A DNA stretch of 64,000 bases from NCBI GenBank assembly GCA_020629715.1, contig JAHDCU010000006.1, positions 124,001 through 188,000 on the forward strand, written 5' to 3'. Numbering within the stretch: position 1 is the first letter of the stretch; each line of letters opens with the position of its first letter. The stretch comes from Saprospiraceae bacterium (lineage in GTDB: Bacteria > Bacteroidota > Bacteroidia > Chitinophagales > Saprospiraceae). Below, one piece after another: positions 35,025-42,366 of the stretch. Made by a program: the position numbers and the translations under genes. The notes under the pieces were generated by a model. It saw only the letters and a program-made list of their open reading frames with translations, did no database searches and had not been told where the DNA came from.

Positions 35025-35264
35025 TTATACAAATTCGCTTCCTCCATTCAATGGTAAACCAAACTTTGATTTTAATTTTTCTAAGTGTTTGGAATCTATC
35101 CACTCTTCAGAGTATCCGCAATGATTACATATATATCTGATGACTGGAATCGTCTTGAAGGAGTTGTAATAGATTTTATTGGGCCTACTATTCCAATTAT
35201 TACCTCCCTCCAATCTGCTCAGATCTGTAGAGTTACATTTAGGGCATTGATGGGTGTTTTTCAT
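35025..35264 (-). CDS. Small zinc-ribbon protein
   Basis: The 79-aa protein has two cysteine pairs, CPKCNSTDLSR near the N-terminus and YICNHCGYSEEW at about 45-55, which would form a zinc ribbon. The rest is short and basic. There is no signal peptide. Its role is unknown. It diverges from the 35285 membrane gene with only 20 bases between the two starts. Confidence 0.7.
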   Translation of the reverse strand: MKNTHQCPKCNSTDLSRLEGGNNWNSRPNKIYYNSFKTIPVIRYICNHCGYSEEWIDSKHLEKLKSKFGLPLNGGSEFV

Positions 35265-35284
35265 AGCTAGGATCTTAAGGTCTT

Positions 35285-35917
35285 ATGGAAAAGATCATTT
35301 CTTATAGAGACCAAAATTATAGATTAATTACAACGAAGGTGTATTATCTTCGTCAGGTGAAAAAACTTGTCTTTTCTCTTCTTTCTCTCTTTCTGACATA
35401 TCAAACGTACAAACTTTTATCCATTTTGCTTTATGTGGACTTGGAAATGGGTCTATTACTTTCCTTTCTTTTTGCTATTCTAATCAATCTCTTTGCTACG
35501 GGAGTATTCGCATTTATAGGCTTTGTATTTCCAACTCACAGAGTTATCTGTTCTAGATATTATAAAATATATAATCCAAATAGACTTAAGCAGATCTATC
35601 AAGTGATGAATGTCGAATTATTTAGGAAATACCTATTAATAGCAATCTGGGGAAAAGAAGAGAATAGAAAAAAGTTTTTTAATGGAAGTAGATCGGGAAT
35701 TGAAGATATGATTTACATGACTAAGCAGTCTGAGGTCGGTCATCTGCTTGCTTTTGTTGTTATTTTTATTATTTGTTTTTTTTTGCTTGCTCAAGGATAT
35801 TGGGCTTTGATTGTACTTACTAGTATTATCAATGTCATATTCAATACATATCCAGTCTTATTGCAGCGCTATCATCGCATGCGAGTATCTCTACTATTAG
35901 CAAGACTTAAAAAATAG
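35285..35917 (+). CDS. Integral membrane protein, possibly CrtO-like acyltransferase
   Basis: The 210-aa protein has two hydrophobic segments near residues 28-85 and two near 155-190. The end NVIFNTYPVLLQRYHRMRVS resembles the NxYPxxLQRYxRxR motif I associate with glycosyl-4,4'-diaponeurosporenoate acyltransferase (CrtO) relatives. That link rests on the motif alone. No carotenoid genes are nearby. The coding end nearly touches the facing mnmG (1 base apart). Confidence 0.55.
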   Translation: MEKIISYRDQNYRLITTKVYYLRQVKKLVFSLLSLFLTYQTYKLLSILLYVDLEMGLLLSFLFAILINLFATGVFAFIGFVFPTHRVICSRYYKIYNPNRLKQIYQVMNVELFRKYLLIAIWGKEENRKKFFNGSRSGIEDMIYMTKQSEVGHLLAFVVIFIICFFLLAQGYWALIVLTSIINVIFNTYPVLLQRYHRMRVSLLLARLKK

Positions 35918-35918
35918 A

Positions 35919-37784
35919 CTACCTTCCTACATGTACTAGCAATACCGATATATCCGATGGAGAAACACCACTTATACGACTTGCCTGACCAATAGTTGCT
36001 GGCCTTATCTGAGTTAGTTTTTCCCTTGATTCAGCGGATAGAGAAAGTATTTTATGATAATCCATATCGTTTTTGAGCTTTACAGTTTCTAGACGGTTCA
36101 TCTTATCGACCATCTCTTGTTCTTTCTGTATATAGCCACTATACTTGAGTTCTACCTCAGCTATTTGTAGGGTTTCTGCATCATAGTTTGATAGGCCTTG
36201 TTTTACTTCTTGTAGTACTTCCATCAATGCATGGAGGCTCATATGAGGACGGCTAAGAATACTGTTGAGCTTTTGTTTTTGTTTGAGAGGGGCTGACCCT
36301 TGCTCCTGTAGATAAGCATTGATAGACTCTGGAGCTACACTATATTTTTCAAGATATTTTTTGATCTCTTTTATACTCGCATTCTTTTGATCCACTCTGG
36401 TTATACGATCTTCCATATGTTGCATACCTAGCTCTTGAGCCAAGGGACTGAGACGTAGGTCGGCATTATCTTGACGAAGAAGGATACGATATTCAGCACG
36501 AGATGTAAACATTCGGTAAGGCTCTTTAGTCCCTTTATTGACTAGATCATCGATCAACACTCCAATATATGCATCAGATCTTTTGAGCACAAAAGGATCT
36601 TTTTCATTGATTTTAAGATGGGCATTAATTCCTGCCATCATACCTTGACAAGCGGCCTCTTCGTATCCAGTGGTACCATTGATCTGACCTGCGAAAAATA
36701 GATTTTTTACCAACTTGGTCTCTAATGAAATCTGTAGCTGCGTCGGCTGAAAAAAATCATACTCAATTGCATAACCTGGTCTGAACATCTTCATGTTTTC
36801 AAATCCCACGATTTTACGCAATGCTCTATATTGGACATCTTCAGGCAACGAAGAGGAGAATCCATTGACATATATTTCACAGGTATTCCAGCCCTCTGGC
36901 TCTACAAAAAGTTGATGTCGATCACGATCAGCGAAACGATCTATCTTATCTTCTATAGACGGACAGTATCTGGGTCCTAGCCCTCTGATACGACCATTGA
37001 ACATCGGTGATCTATCAAATCCTGTTTTCAACTCTTCATGTACTTCAGGACTTGTGTATGTTACATGACAAGGCAATTGCTTATTCGGTGTAGGAGTATC
37101 CGTGTATGAAAATTTAGAAGGCTCATCATCACCATGTTGTATTTCCATTTTAGAGTAATCCAGTGATCTACCATCTAACCTAGCAGGGGTACCAGTTTTC
37201 ATCCGTCCAGCCTCAAAGCCCAATGTTTCAAGTTGTTCTGTGATTCCGATTGATGCTCTTTCGCCAGCTCGACCGCCACCAAATTGTTTTTCACCAATAT
37301 GTATGAGACCATTAAGAAATGTTCCGTTGGTCAATACTACAGACTTGGACTTGATTTCAATTCCCATTCCTGTATGTACTCCTTGGCACCTTCCATCTTT
37401 GACGATAAGCCCAGTAATCATCTCTTGCCAGAAATCGATGTTATCATGAGCCTCGAGCATTTCTCTCCACTTTCCTGCGAAAAGCATACGATCACTCTGT
37501 GCCCTTGGACTCCACATGGCAGGTCCTTTAGATTTATTGAGCATTCGAAATTGCACCATCGTATGATCAGTCACGATACCAGAGTAACCACCAAGTGCAT
37601 CTATCTCACGTACGATCTGACCTTTGGCAACACCACCCATCGCAGGATTGCAAGACATCTGAGCGATAGTCTGCATATTCATAGTAGCTAGTAATACTTT
37701 CGAACCCATATTGGCAGCGGCTGCAGCGGCTTCACAACCTGCGTGACCTGCACCCACTACTATTACGTCATATATAGGAAACAT
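35919..37784 (-). CDS. mnmG: tRNA uridine-5-carboxymethylaminomethyl modification enzyme MnmG (GidA)
   Basis: MnmG with MnmE adds the carboxymethylaminomethyl group to wobble U34 of certain tRNAs. The 621-aa FAD protein has the dinucleotide motif IVVGAGHAGCEAA (residues 8-20), SCNPAMGGVAKGQIVREIDA, GTFLNGLIHIGEKQ, GYEEAACQGMMAGINA and a helical C-terminal domain. Length is usual. It is a single gene with a -7 element 19 bases upstream. Confidence 0.97.
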   Translation of the reverse strand: MFPIYDVIVVGAGHAGCEAAAAAANMGSKVLLATMNMQTIAQMSCNPAMGGVAKGQIVREIDALGGYSGIVTDHTMVQFRMLNKSKGPAMWSPRAQSDRMLFAGKWREMLEAHDNIDFWQEMITGLIVKDGRCQGVHTGMGIEIKSKSVVLTNGTFLNGLIHIGEKQFGGGRAGERASIGITEQLETLGFEAGRMKTGTPARLDGRSLDYSKMEIQHGDDEPSKFSYTDTPTPNKQLPCHVTYTSPEVHEELKTGFDRSPMFNGRIRGLGPRYCPSIEDKIDRFADRDRHQLFVEPEGWNTCEIYVNGFSSSLPEDVQYRALRKIVGFENMKMFRPGYAIEYDFFQPTQLQISLETKLVKNLFFAGQINGTTGYEEAACQGMMAGINAHLKINEKDPFVLKRSDAYIGVLIDDLVNKGTKEPYRMFTSRAEYRILLRQDNADLRLSPLAQELGMQHMEDRITRVDQKNASIKEIKKYLEKYSVAPESINAYLQEQGSAPLKQKQKLNSILSRPHMSLHALMEVLQEVKQGLSNYDAETLQIAEVELKYSGYIQKEQEMVDKMNRLETVKLKNDMDYHKILSLSAESREKLTQIRPATIGQASRISGVSPSDISVLLVHVGR

Positions 37785-37803
37785 AGAGATTCTTATTTGA
37801 TCA

Positions 37804-37811
37804 CAAAGTTA
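37804..37811 (-). promoter_or_regulatory. -7 promoter element of mnmG
   Basis: On the minus strand TAACTTTG matches TAnnTTTG 19 bases before the mnmG ATG. A weaker TTTC lies 17 bases further upstream where the -33 TTTG would be. Confidence 0.45.
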
Positions 37812-37950
37812 GCTATTTATGATTTCTTGAAAAGAAACATGAGGCATTGATCGTTAAGTACTTTACAAATAGAAAATATAGTAATATTATTGCGGCAGAA
37901 TCCTTAGAAGTAGTTTTTCGTTAGAACTAAGGAAGTATCAAATTAAAAAC

Positions 37951-39351
37951 ATGGACTATCAATTAAGACAAATAGAGCAAAAGGCTCTTGAAATCAATCT
38001 AGATGACTCTATTTACGGCACTTTTGCAGAGATAGGAGCAGGTCAAGAGGTGGCCAGAAATTTTTTCCAGGCCGGTGCAGCGGCCGGTACGATAGCTAAG
38101 ACCATGTCGGCATATGATAAGCACTACTCTGATACCATTTATGGAGCGGAGGCTTCTGGGAGATATGTATGTGAAAGCAGATTGTATAAAATGCTAGACC
38201 ATGAGTATGGACTGTTAGAAGAACGACTCGATCACGTACGTGAGGATTCTAAATATTTTGCTTTCGCAGATACTGTAGCGGCTATCAATTATCAGCGTAC
38301 GATCAAGGGTAATGGTTGGATGGGACTTCGATTTCGATTGCGACCCAATAGTAAACCCAATGATCTAGTCTTACATGTCAAAATGCTAGATAATGACAAT
38401 AGACTACAGCAAGAAGCCATAGGAGAGTTAGGGGTAAATATGCTATATGCATGCTACTTCTATCATTATGATCCAGAGATACTGATCAAATCATTGTTGG
38501 ATAATCTCAAAGGTAGAATAGAGATCGATATGGTGAGGTTAACAGGTCCTGATTTTGATGACGTAGACAATAGATTGCTTAGCCTCTATCTTGTCAAACA
38601 TGACCTGACGGAGGTCGCTATGTTCAATGCTGATCGCAAGAGTATCCATGCTTCTGAGTTTTTATACAAAAGATCTTTGATGGTTGTGCGAGGTCATTAT
38701 CGCCCGCCTACCTTGGTAACTGAAGATGTCTTAAAGTCTAGTTTTCGACAATTTAAAAAAGACCCTAAAGTTGATCCAGATAGATGTGAGATGGTCGTAG
38801 AGATGACTTTAGAAAATCTCAAAAATGATGGAGAGATTGATTTTAATGATTTTATAGAAAGGGTTAATCTGATCAATGCCATGGGTATGAAAGTCATCAT
38901 ATCCAATTGTGTCAATCATCAAAAGCTCATCAACTATCTCTCAGATTATAAAATAAAGAATCTTGGACTCGTCATCGGTATCAAGGAACTCTATCATATC
39001 ATCAACGAGAAATATTATCTCAACCAAGATGGACGATTATTAGTAGCATTTGGAGAGTTGTTTACTAAGGATATCAGAATATTTGCCTACCCTGCACTCA
39101 ATGAGAAAAACAATGACCTCATGACGGCGACAAATCTTGAGGTGCCAGAAGGAATTAAATTTTTATATAAGCATCTGATAGATAGTAAGCAGATTGTAGA
39201 AGTAGAAGATTATGATGAGGAATTACTCAAAATATTCCCTTTCAAAGTCTTGAGATCTATCAAAAATGGCAAAGACGACTGGCAAGCGCAGGTACCTATC
39301 AAACTAGCCAAGATGATTATAGAAGGAGGATATTTTGGTTATCAACATTAA
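37951..39351 (+). CDS. Conserved Bacteroidota protein of unknown function
   Basis: This 466-aa soluble protein begins MDYQLRQIEQKALEINLDDS and has the strongly patterned segment YGTFAEIGAGQEVARNFFQA then GAAAGTIAKTMSAYDKHYSD. It has no signal peptide and no membrane segment. From memory, close relatives across Bacteroidota and some cyanobacteria carry doubtful database names such as TonB-dependent receptor or nicotinate-nucleotide adenylyltransferase; neither is supported here. The C-terminal half looks like a mixed alpha/beta fold. The family's high conservation suggests a housekeeping role. Its end overlaps the untranslated lead of the VanY-type gene. Confidence 0.75.
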   Translation: MDYQLRQIEQKALEINLDDSIYGTFAEIGAGQEVARNFFQAGAAAGTIAKTMSAYDKHYSDTIYGAEASGRYVCESRLYKMLDHEYGLLEERLDHVREDSKYFAFADTVAAINYQRTIKGNGWMGLRFRLRPNSKPNDLVLHVKMLDNDNRLQQEAIGELGVNMLYACYFYHYDPEILIKSLLDNLKGRIEIDMVRLTGPDFDDVDNRLLSLYLVKHDLTEVAMFNADRKSIHASEFLYKRSLMVVRGHYRPPTLVTEDVLKSSFRQFKKDPKVDPDRCEMVVEMTLENLKNDGEIDFNDFIERVNLINAMGMKVIISNCVNHQKLINYLSDYKIKNLGLVIGIKELYHIINEKYYLNQDGRLLVAFGELFTKDIRIFAYPALNEKNNDLMTATNLEVPEGIKFLYKHLIDSKQIVEVEDYDEELLKIFPFKVLRSIKNGKDDWQAQVPIKLAKMIIEGGYFGYQH

Positions 39352-39364
39352 GCGTAAAATTTGT

Positions 39365-40150
39365 ATGATCAGAATAGTAATATCTTTTTTGACTCTTTTG
39401 ATATGTTACTCATGTAAAGAACCTAAAAATGAAAAATCCATTCCTGTGATTGAGAAAGAACAAGAACCAAAGATTGAAAACTTGCGATACGACCTTCAGT
39501 ATATCATGGGCAAATTCGACCCAAGGCATCACCCTGATTTTATCAAAATAGATTTAAAATATAGTGACAGGGATGGTAGATACATGCACAAAGAAGCTTA
39601 TGCTTCTTTTATCAAGATGTATCAGGCTGCTTTAGATGACGGTATAAAACTGCAGATTAAATCTGCTGCTCGTAATTTTGATTACCAAAAGGGAATATGG
39701 GAACGTAAATGGACAGGTCAAACAAAATTGAGTGATGGGACCAATATCAATACATTACCTACTTCGGTCAAAAAAGCTATGAAAATCTTGGAGTATAGCT
39801 CTATGCCGGGAACATCACGGCATCATTGGGGTACTGATATAGACCTCAATTCATTTAGTAACGATTGGTTTGCTCAAGGAGAAGGTCTAGTGCTATATAA
39901 TTGGCTACTTGAAAATGCCTATCAATTTGGATACGGCCAGCCATATACTGCTAAAGATGAAGATCGGCCAGCAGGTTACAATGAAGAAAAGTGGCACTGG
40001 TCATATTTACCTATAGCAAAGGGCCTAACGCAACTGGCTAATGATCAATTTGATAATAATATGATCAAAGGATTTGATGGCTCAGAAACGGCTATAACAC
40101 TTGACGTAAAATCAAATTATATTTTAGGAATAGATACAAAATGTAAATAG
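39365..40150 (+). CDS. M15B D-alanyl-D-alanine carboxypeptidase-like lipoprotein (VanY family)
   Basis: The 261-aa protein has a lipoprotein signal (LLICYSCKEP) and the VanY zinc-peptidase core: KSAARNFDYQKGIWERKW, MPGTSRHHWGTDIDLNS (zinc-ligand His and Asp) and EEKWHWSYLP (catalytic Glu and third zinc His). It would trim the D-Ala-D-Ala end of peptidoglycan stems in the periplasm. I start it at 39365 to give a proper signal peptide; the longer frame overlaps the preceding gene by 17 bases. Confidence 0.9.
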   Translation: MIRIVISFLTLLICYSCKEPKNEKSIPVIEKEQEPKIENLRYDLQYIMGKFDPRHHPDFIKIDLKYSDRDGRYMHKEAYASFIKMYQAALDDGIKLQIKSAARNFDYQKGIWERKWTGQTKLSDGTNINTLPTSVKKAMKILEYSSMPGTSRHHWGTDIDLNSFSNDWFAQGEGLVLYNWLLENAYQFGYGQPYTAKDEDRPAGYNEEKWHWSYLPIAKGLTQLANDQFDNNMIKGFDGSETAITLDVKSNYILGIDTKCK

Positions 40151-40160
40151 AGATAAAACT

Positions 40161-40718
40161 ATGGCACTTACTCCTTCTAATATGCTTGCTCTCGGTACGG
40201 AAGCACCTAATTTTCACTTACAGGATACCGTAAGTGGCAATTATTTAAGTTATGATGATATCAAATCTGCCAGGGCTACAGTTGTAATGTTTATCTGTAA
40301 TCATTGTCCATTCGTGATACATGTCAATCCGGAGATAGTAAGGATCGCCAATGAATATAAAAGCAAGGGAGTTTCATTCGTTGCCATTAGCTCTAATGAT
40401 ATTGATAATTACCCAGAAGATGCACCAGATAAAATGAGTATAGTAGCTAAGGTGCTTAAGTTTCCATTTCCATATCTATATGATAAAAGGCAGGAGGTGG
40501 CAAAAGCTTATGATGCAGCATGTACTCCAGATTTTTACATTTTTGATGGTGAATCAAAACTGCAATACAGAGGAAGATTAGACGATTCAAGACCAGGAAA
40601 CAGCATTCCAGTCACTGGGAGTGACTTAAGAGCAGCGCTTGACGATGTCATTCTCGGTAAAAAACCTACTGAAAAACAGATACCGAGTATGGGATGTAAT
40701 ATTAAATGGAAAAAATGA
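40161..40718 (+). CDS. Thioredoxin-like (AhpC/TSA-type) protein
   Basis: This 185-aa cytoplasmic protein has the peroxiredoxin/thioredoxin-like fold with FICNHCPFVIHVNPEI, where the CxxC lies near residues 50-53, and YDAACTPDFYIFD with the cis-Pro loop. The opening LALGTEAPNFHLQD and the GRLDDSRPGNSIPVTG segment are typical of the thioredoxin-family group found widely in Bacteroidota. It probably handles disulfide or peroxide chemistry; the partner is unknown. A terminator follows at 40816. Confidence 0.9.
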   Translation: MALTPSNMLALGTEAPNFHLQDTVSGNYLSYDDIKSARATVVMFICNHCPFVIHVNPEIVRIANEYKSKGVSFVAISSNDIDNYPEDAPDKMSIVAKVLKFPFPYLYDKRQEVAKAYDAACTPDFYIFDGESKLQYRGRLDDSRPGNSIPVTGSDLRAALDDVILGKKPTEKQIPSMGCNIKWKK

Positions 40719-40815
40719 AAATTTTACGTAGAATTACTTGACTTAAAGTTTTAAAATATTATATATTTGAAGTACATAACAACAACCCTTTTATAAGGCT
40801 TGAGAAAGTCTTAAG

Positions 40816-40842
40816 GCAGGTCTCCCCGACCTGCTTTTTTTA
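40816..40842 (+). terminator. Intrinsic terminator
   Basis: A 7-bp stem GCAGGTC/GACCTGC (40816-40822 with 40828-40834), a 5-base loop and a T run from 40835 end the plus-strand thioredoxin-like transcript. The T run touches the stop codon of the facing gene. Confidence 0.8.
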
Positions 40843-41760
40843 TTTTTTACGTGATAGTACTCTTAGTGTGGCCAATTCTTTGTATTTAGTAGTAACCTCG
40901 CCCGCAGGATAGCCGAAATAAGTTTTTCCACCTTTAAGGTTTTTAGATACTCCTGATTTGGCAAGTATCACAGTATCTGACTCAATATGTAAACTCTGTG
41001 CTACACCTACTTGCCCATACATGATGACTCGGTCACCTACGATCGTCTTGCCACCGATTCCTACCTGACCTGCCAATAGACAATTTTCTCCAATCACAAC
41101 TCCGTGCCCAAGATGCACCTGACTATCTAGTTTAGTTCCTTTACCTATAATGGTATCACCACTTACACCTTTATTGATTGTAGCACTTGCACCAATCTCC
41201 ACGTGATCATGAATCACGACTCTTCCTCCAGAGTTCCATTTAGTATATTGATTATGGTTTTTTTTATAGTAAAAAGCATCTGTACCTATCACAGATCCTG
41301 CTTGGATGTTGACATGATTACCAATGACCGTATGGCTACCGATATAACTGTTGCCTTGAATATGACAATGTGCTCCTATTTTTACATGGTTACCAATTAT
41401 AACATTAGGTTCGATAATCGCACTAGAGTCTATCTCACAATCTTCTCCAATAGTTTGAGTCAACGGTATTGTAGGACGAAAATGACGAACTAATGCGTTG
41501 TAGGCTTCAAAGGGCTGCTGACAAATGATCAGTGTTTTATCGGTAGATATTTCTGGTATTTTATCTATGATGATAAAACTTGCCTCTGAGGCGAGCATTT
41601 TTTTATAATATTTTGAGTTATCCACAAAACTGAGGTCACCATGCTCTATTTTATGTATTTCATTTAACCCAAATACTAAGGTGTTTTGATCACCGATAAT
41701 TTGCTGGTAATCAATTAGCGATAATAATTGACTTAAGGGTATGCCTTTTTCAAATCTCAT
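40840..41760 (-). CDS. LpxD-like UDP-3-O-acyl-glucosamine N-acyltransferase
   Basis: LpxD adds the N-linked hydroxy-acyl chain in lipid A synthesis. The 306-aa protein has the uridine-binding N-terminal domain (GDLSFVDNSKYYKKMLASEA) and a left-handed beta helix of hexapeptide repeats from about residue 108 to 280 (IIGNHVKIGAHCHIQGN, VHLGHGVVIGENC, LAGQVGIGGKTIVGD). The histidine in HLGHG fits the active-site position. At 306 aa it is shorter than the main LpxD (~340 aa), so it may be a second, Bacteroidota-specific homologue. It overlaps the YdeI-like gene by 4 bases. Confidence 0.85.
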   Translation of the reverse strand: MRFEKGIPLSQLLSLIDYQQIIGDQNTLVFGLNEIHKIEHGDLSFVDNSKYYKKMLASEASFIIIDKIPEISTDKTLIICQQPFEAYNALVRHFRPTIPLTQTIGEDCEIDSSAIIEPNVIIGNHVKIGAHCHIQGNSYIGSHTVIGNHVNIQAGSVIGTDAFYYKKNHNQYTKWNSGGRVVIHDHVEIGASATINKGVSGDTIIGKGTKLDSQVHLGHGVVIGENCLLAGQVGIGGKTIVGDRVIMYGQVGVAQSLHIESDTVILAKSGVSKNLKGGKTYFGYPAGEVTTKYKELATLRVLSRKK

Positions 41761-42344
41761 TTCTTTTTGTATTTATCGTTGAGCCCTATACCTTGGCGGA
41801 TCATGGGTATAACCTTATCTAATCGTTTAACTTTAGTATTTTCTCTTTTAGCTTCTAAGATATATTCTGCAAATTCAATTTGTTTTGATTTAGAAAAGGA
41901 AGCAAAACAAGTTTTCAAATTAGGATTTTTAACCAATGCGTCCTTTAATAATGGAGGCATCACCAATTTCTTTTCTTTTTCAAAAACAACGATATTTCCA
42001 GACCTTTGATTGTCGATAGCTTCGTGGATATAGCTTAAAATGTTTTTTTTATCTAATCCTTTTCCTTCTTTAAATCTCCAATGACGCATCGCTTGGGTTT
42101 TTCCTACTTGTGCATTGACTAAGACTTGTAGAGGATCGCTTAAAGTAGCACCTTGAAAGAACCATAGACCATAAGACTCTTTTGTAGTGCCTAAGCCAAC
42201 TATGTTTTTATTATTCCATGTATATACTGGAAACCTCCACTTAAAAGATTCTTCAAGATCAGATTGTAATACAATAGATCTAAGCTCTAGAAGCTCAGCA
42301 TGCCATGGATTGGTCTCTATAAATGCTTTTACTTTAGTTAACAC
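41757..42344 (-). CDS. YdeI/OmpD-associated-like protein with DUF1801 domain
   Basis: The 195-aa cytoplasmic protein starts with a DUF1801-like half (LLELRSIVLQSDLEESFKWR, FPVYTWNNKNIVGL, YGLWFFQGATL) and ends in the YdeI/bacteriocin-protection helix pair (LVMPPLLKDALVKNPNLKT, FASFSKSKQIEFAEYILEAK). Its function is not known; relatives are reported in stress and bacteriocin tolerance. It is sandwiched between polA (22-base gap) and the lpxD-like gene (4-base overlap). Confidence 0.88.
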   Translation of the reverse strand: MLTKVKAFIETNPWHAELLELRSIVLQSDLEESFKWRFPVYTWNNKNIVGLGTTKESYGLWFFQGATLSDPLQVLVNAQVGKTQAMRHWRFKEGKGLDKKNILSYIHEAIDNQRSGNIVVFEKEKKLVMPPLLKDALVKNPNLKTCFASFSKSKQIEFAEYILEAKRENTKVKRLDKVIPMIRQGIGLNDKYKKK

Positions 42345-42366
42345 TTGACTTATTGTGTACAGAATT

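Noticed and set aside
37951-39351. TonB-dependent receptor annotation for the 466-aa protein
   Set aside because: No signal peptide, plug domain or beta-barrel strands are present.
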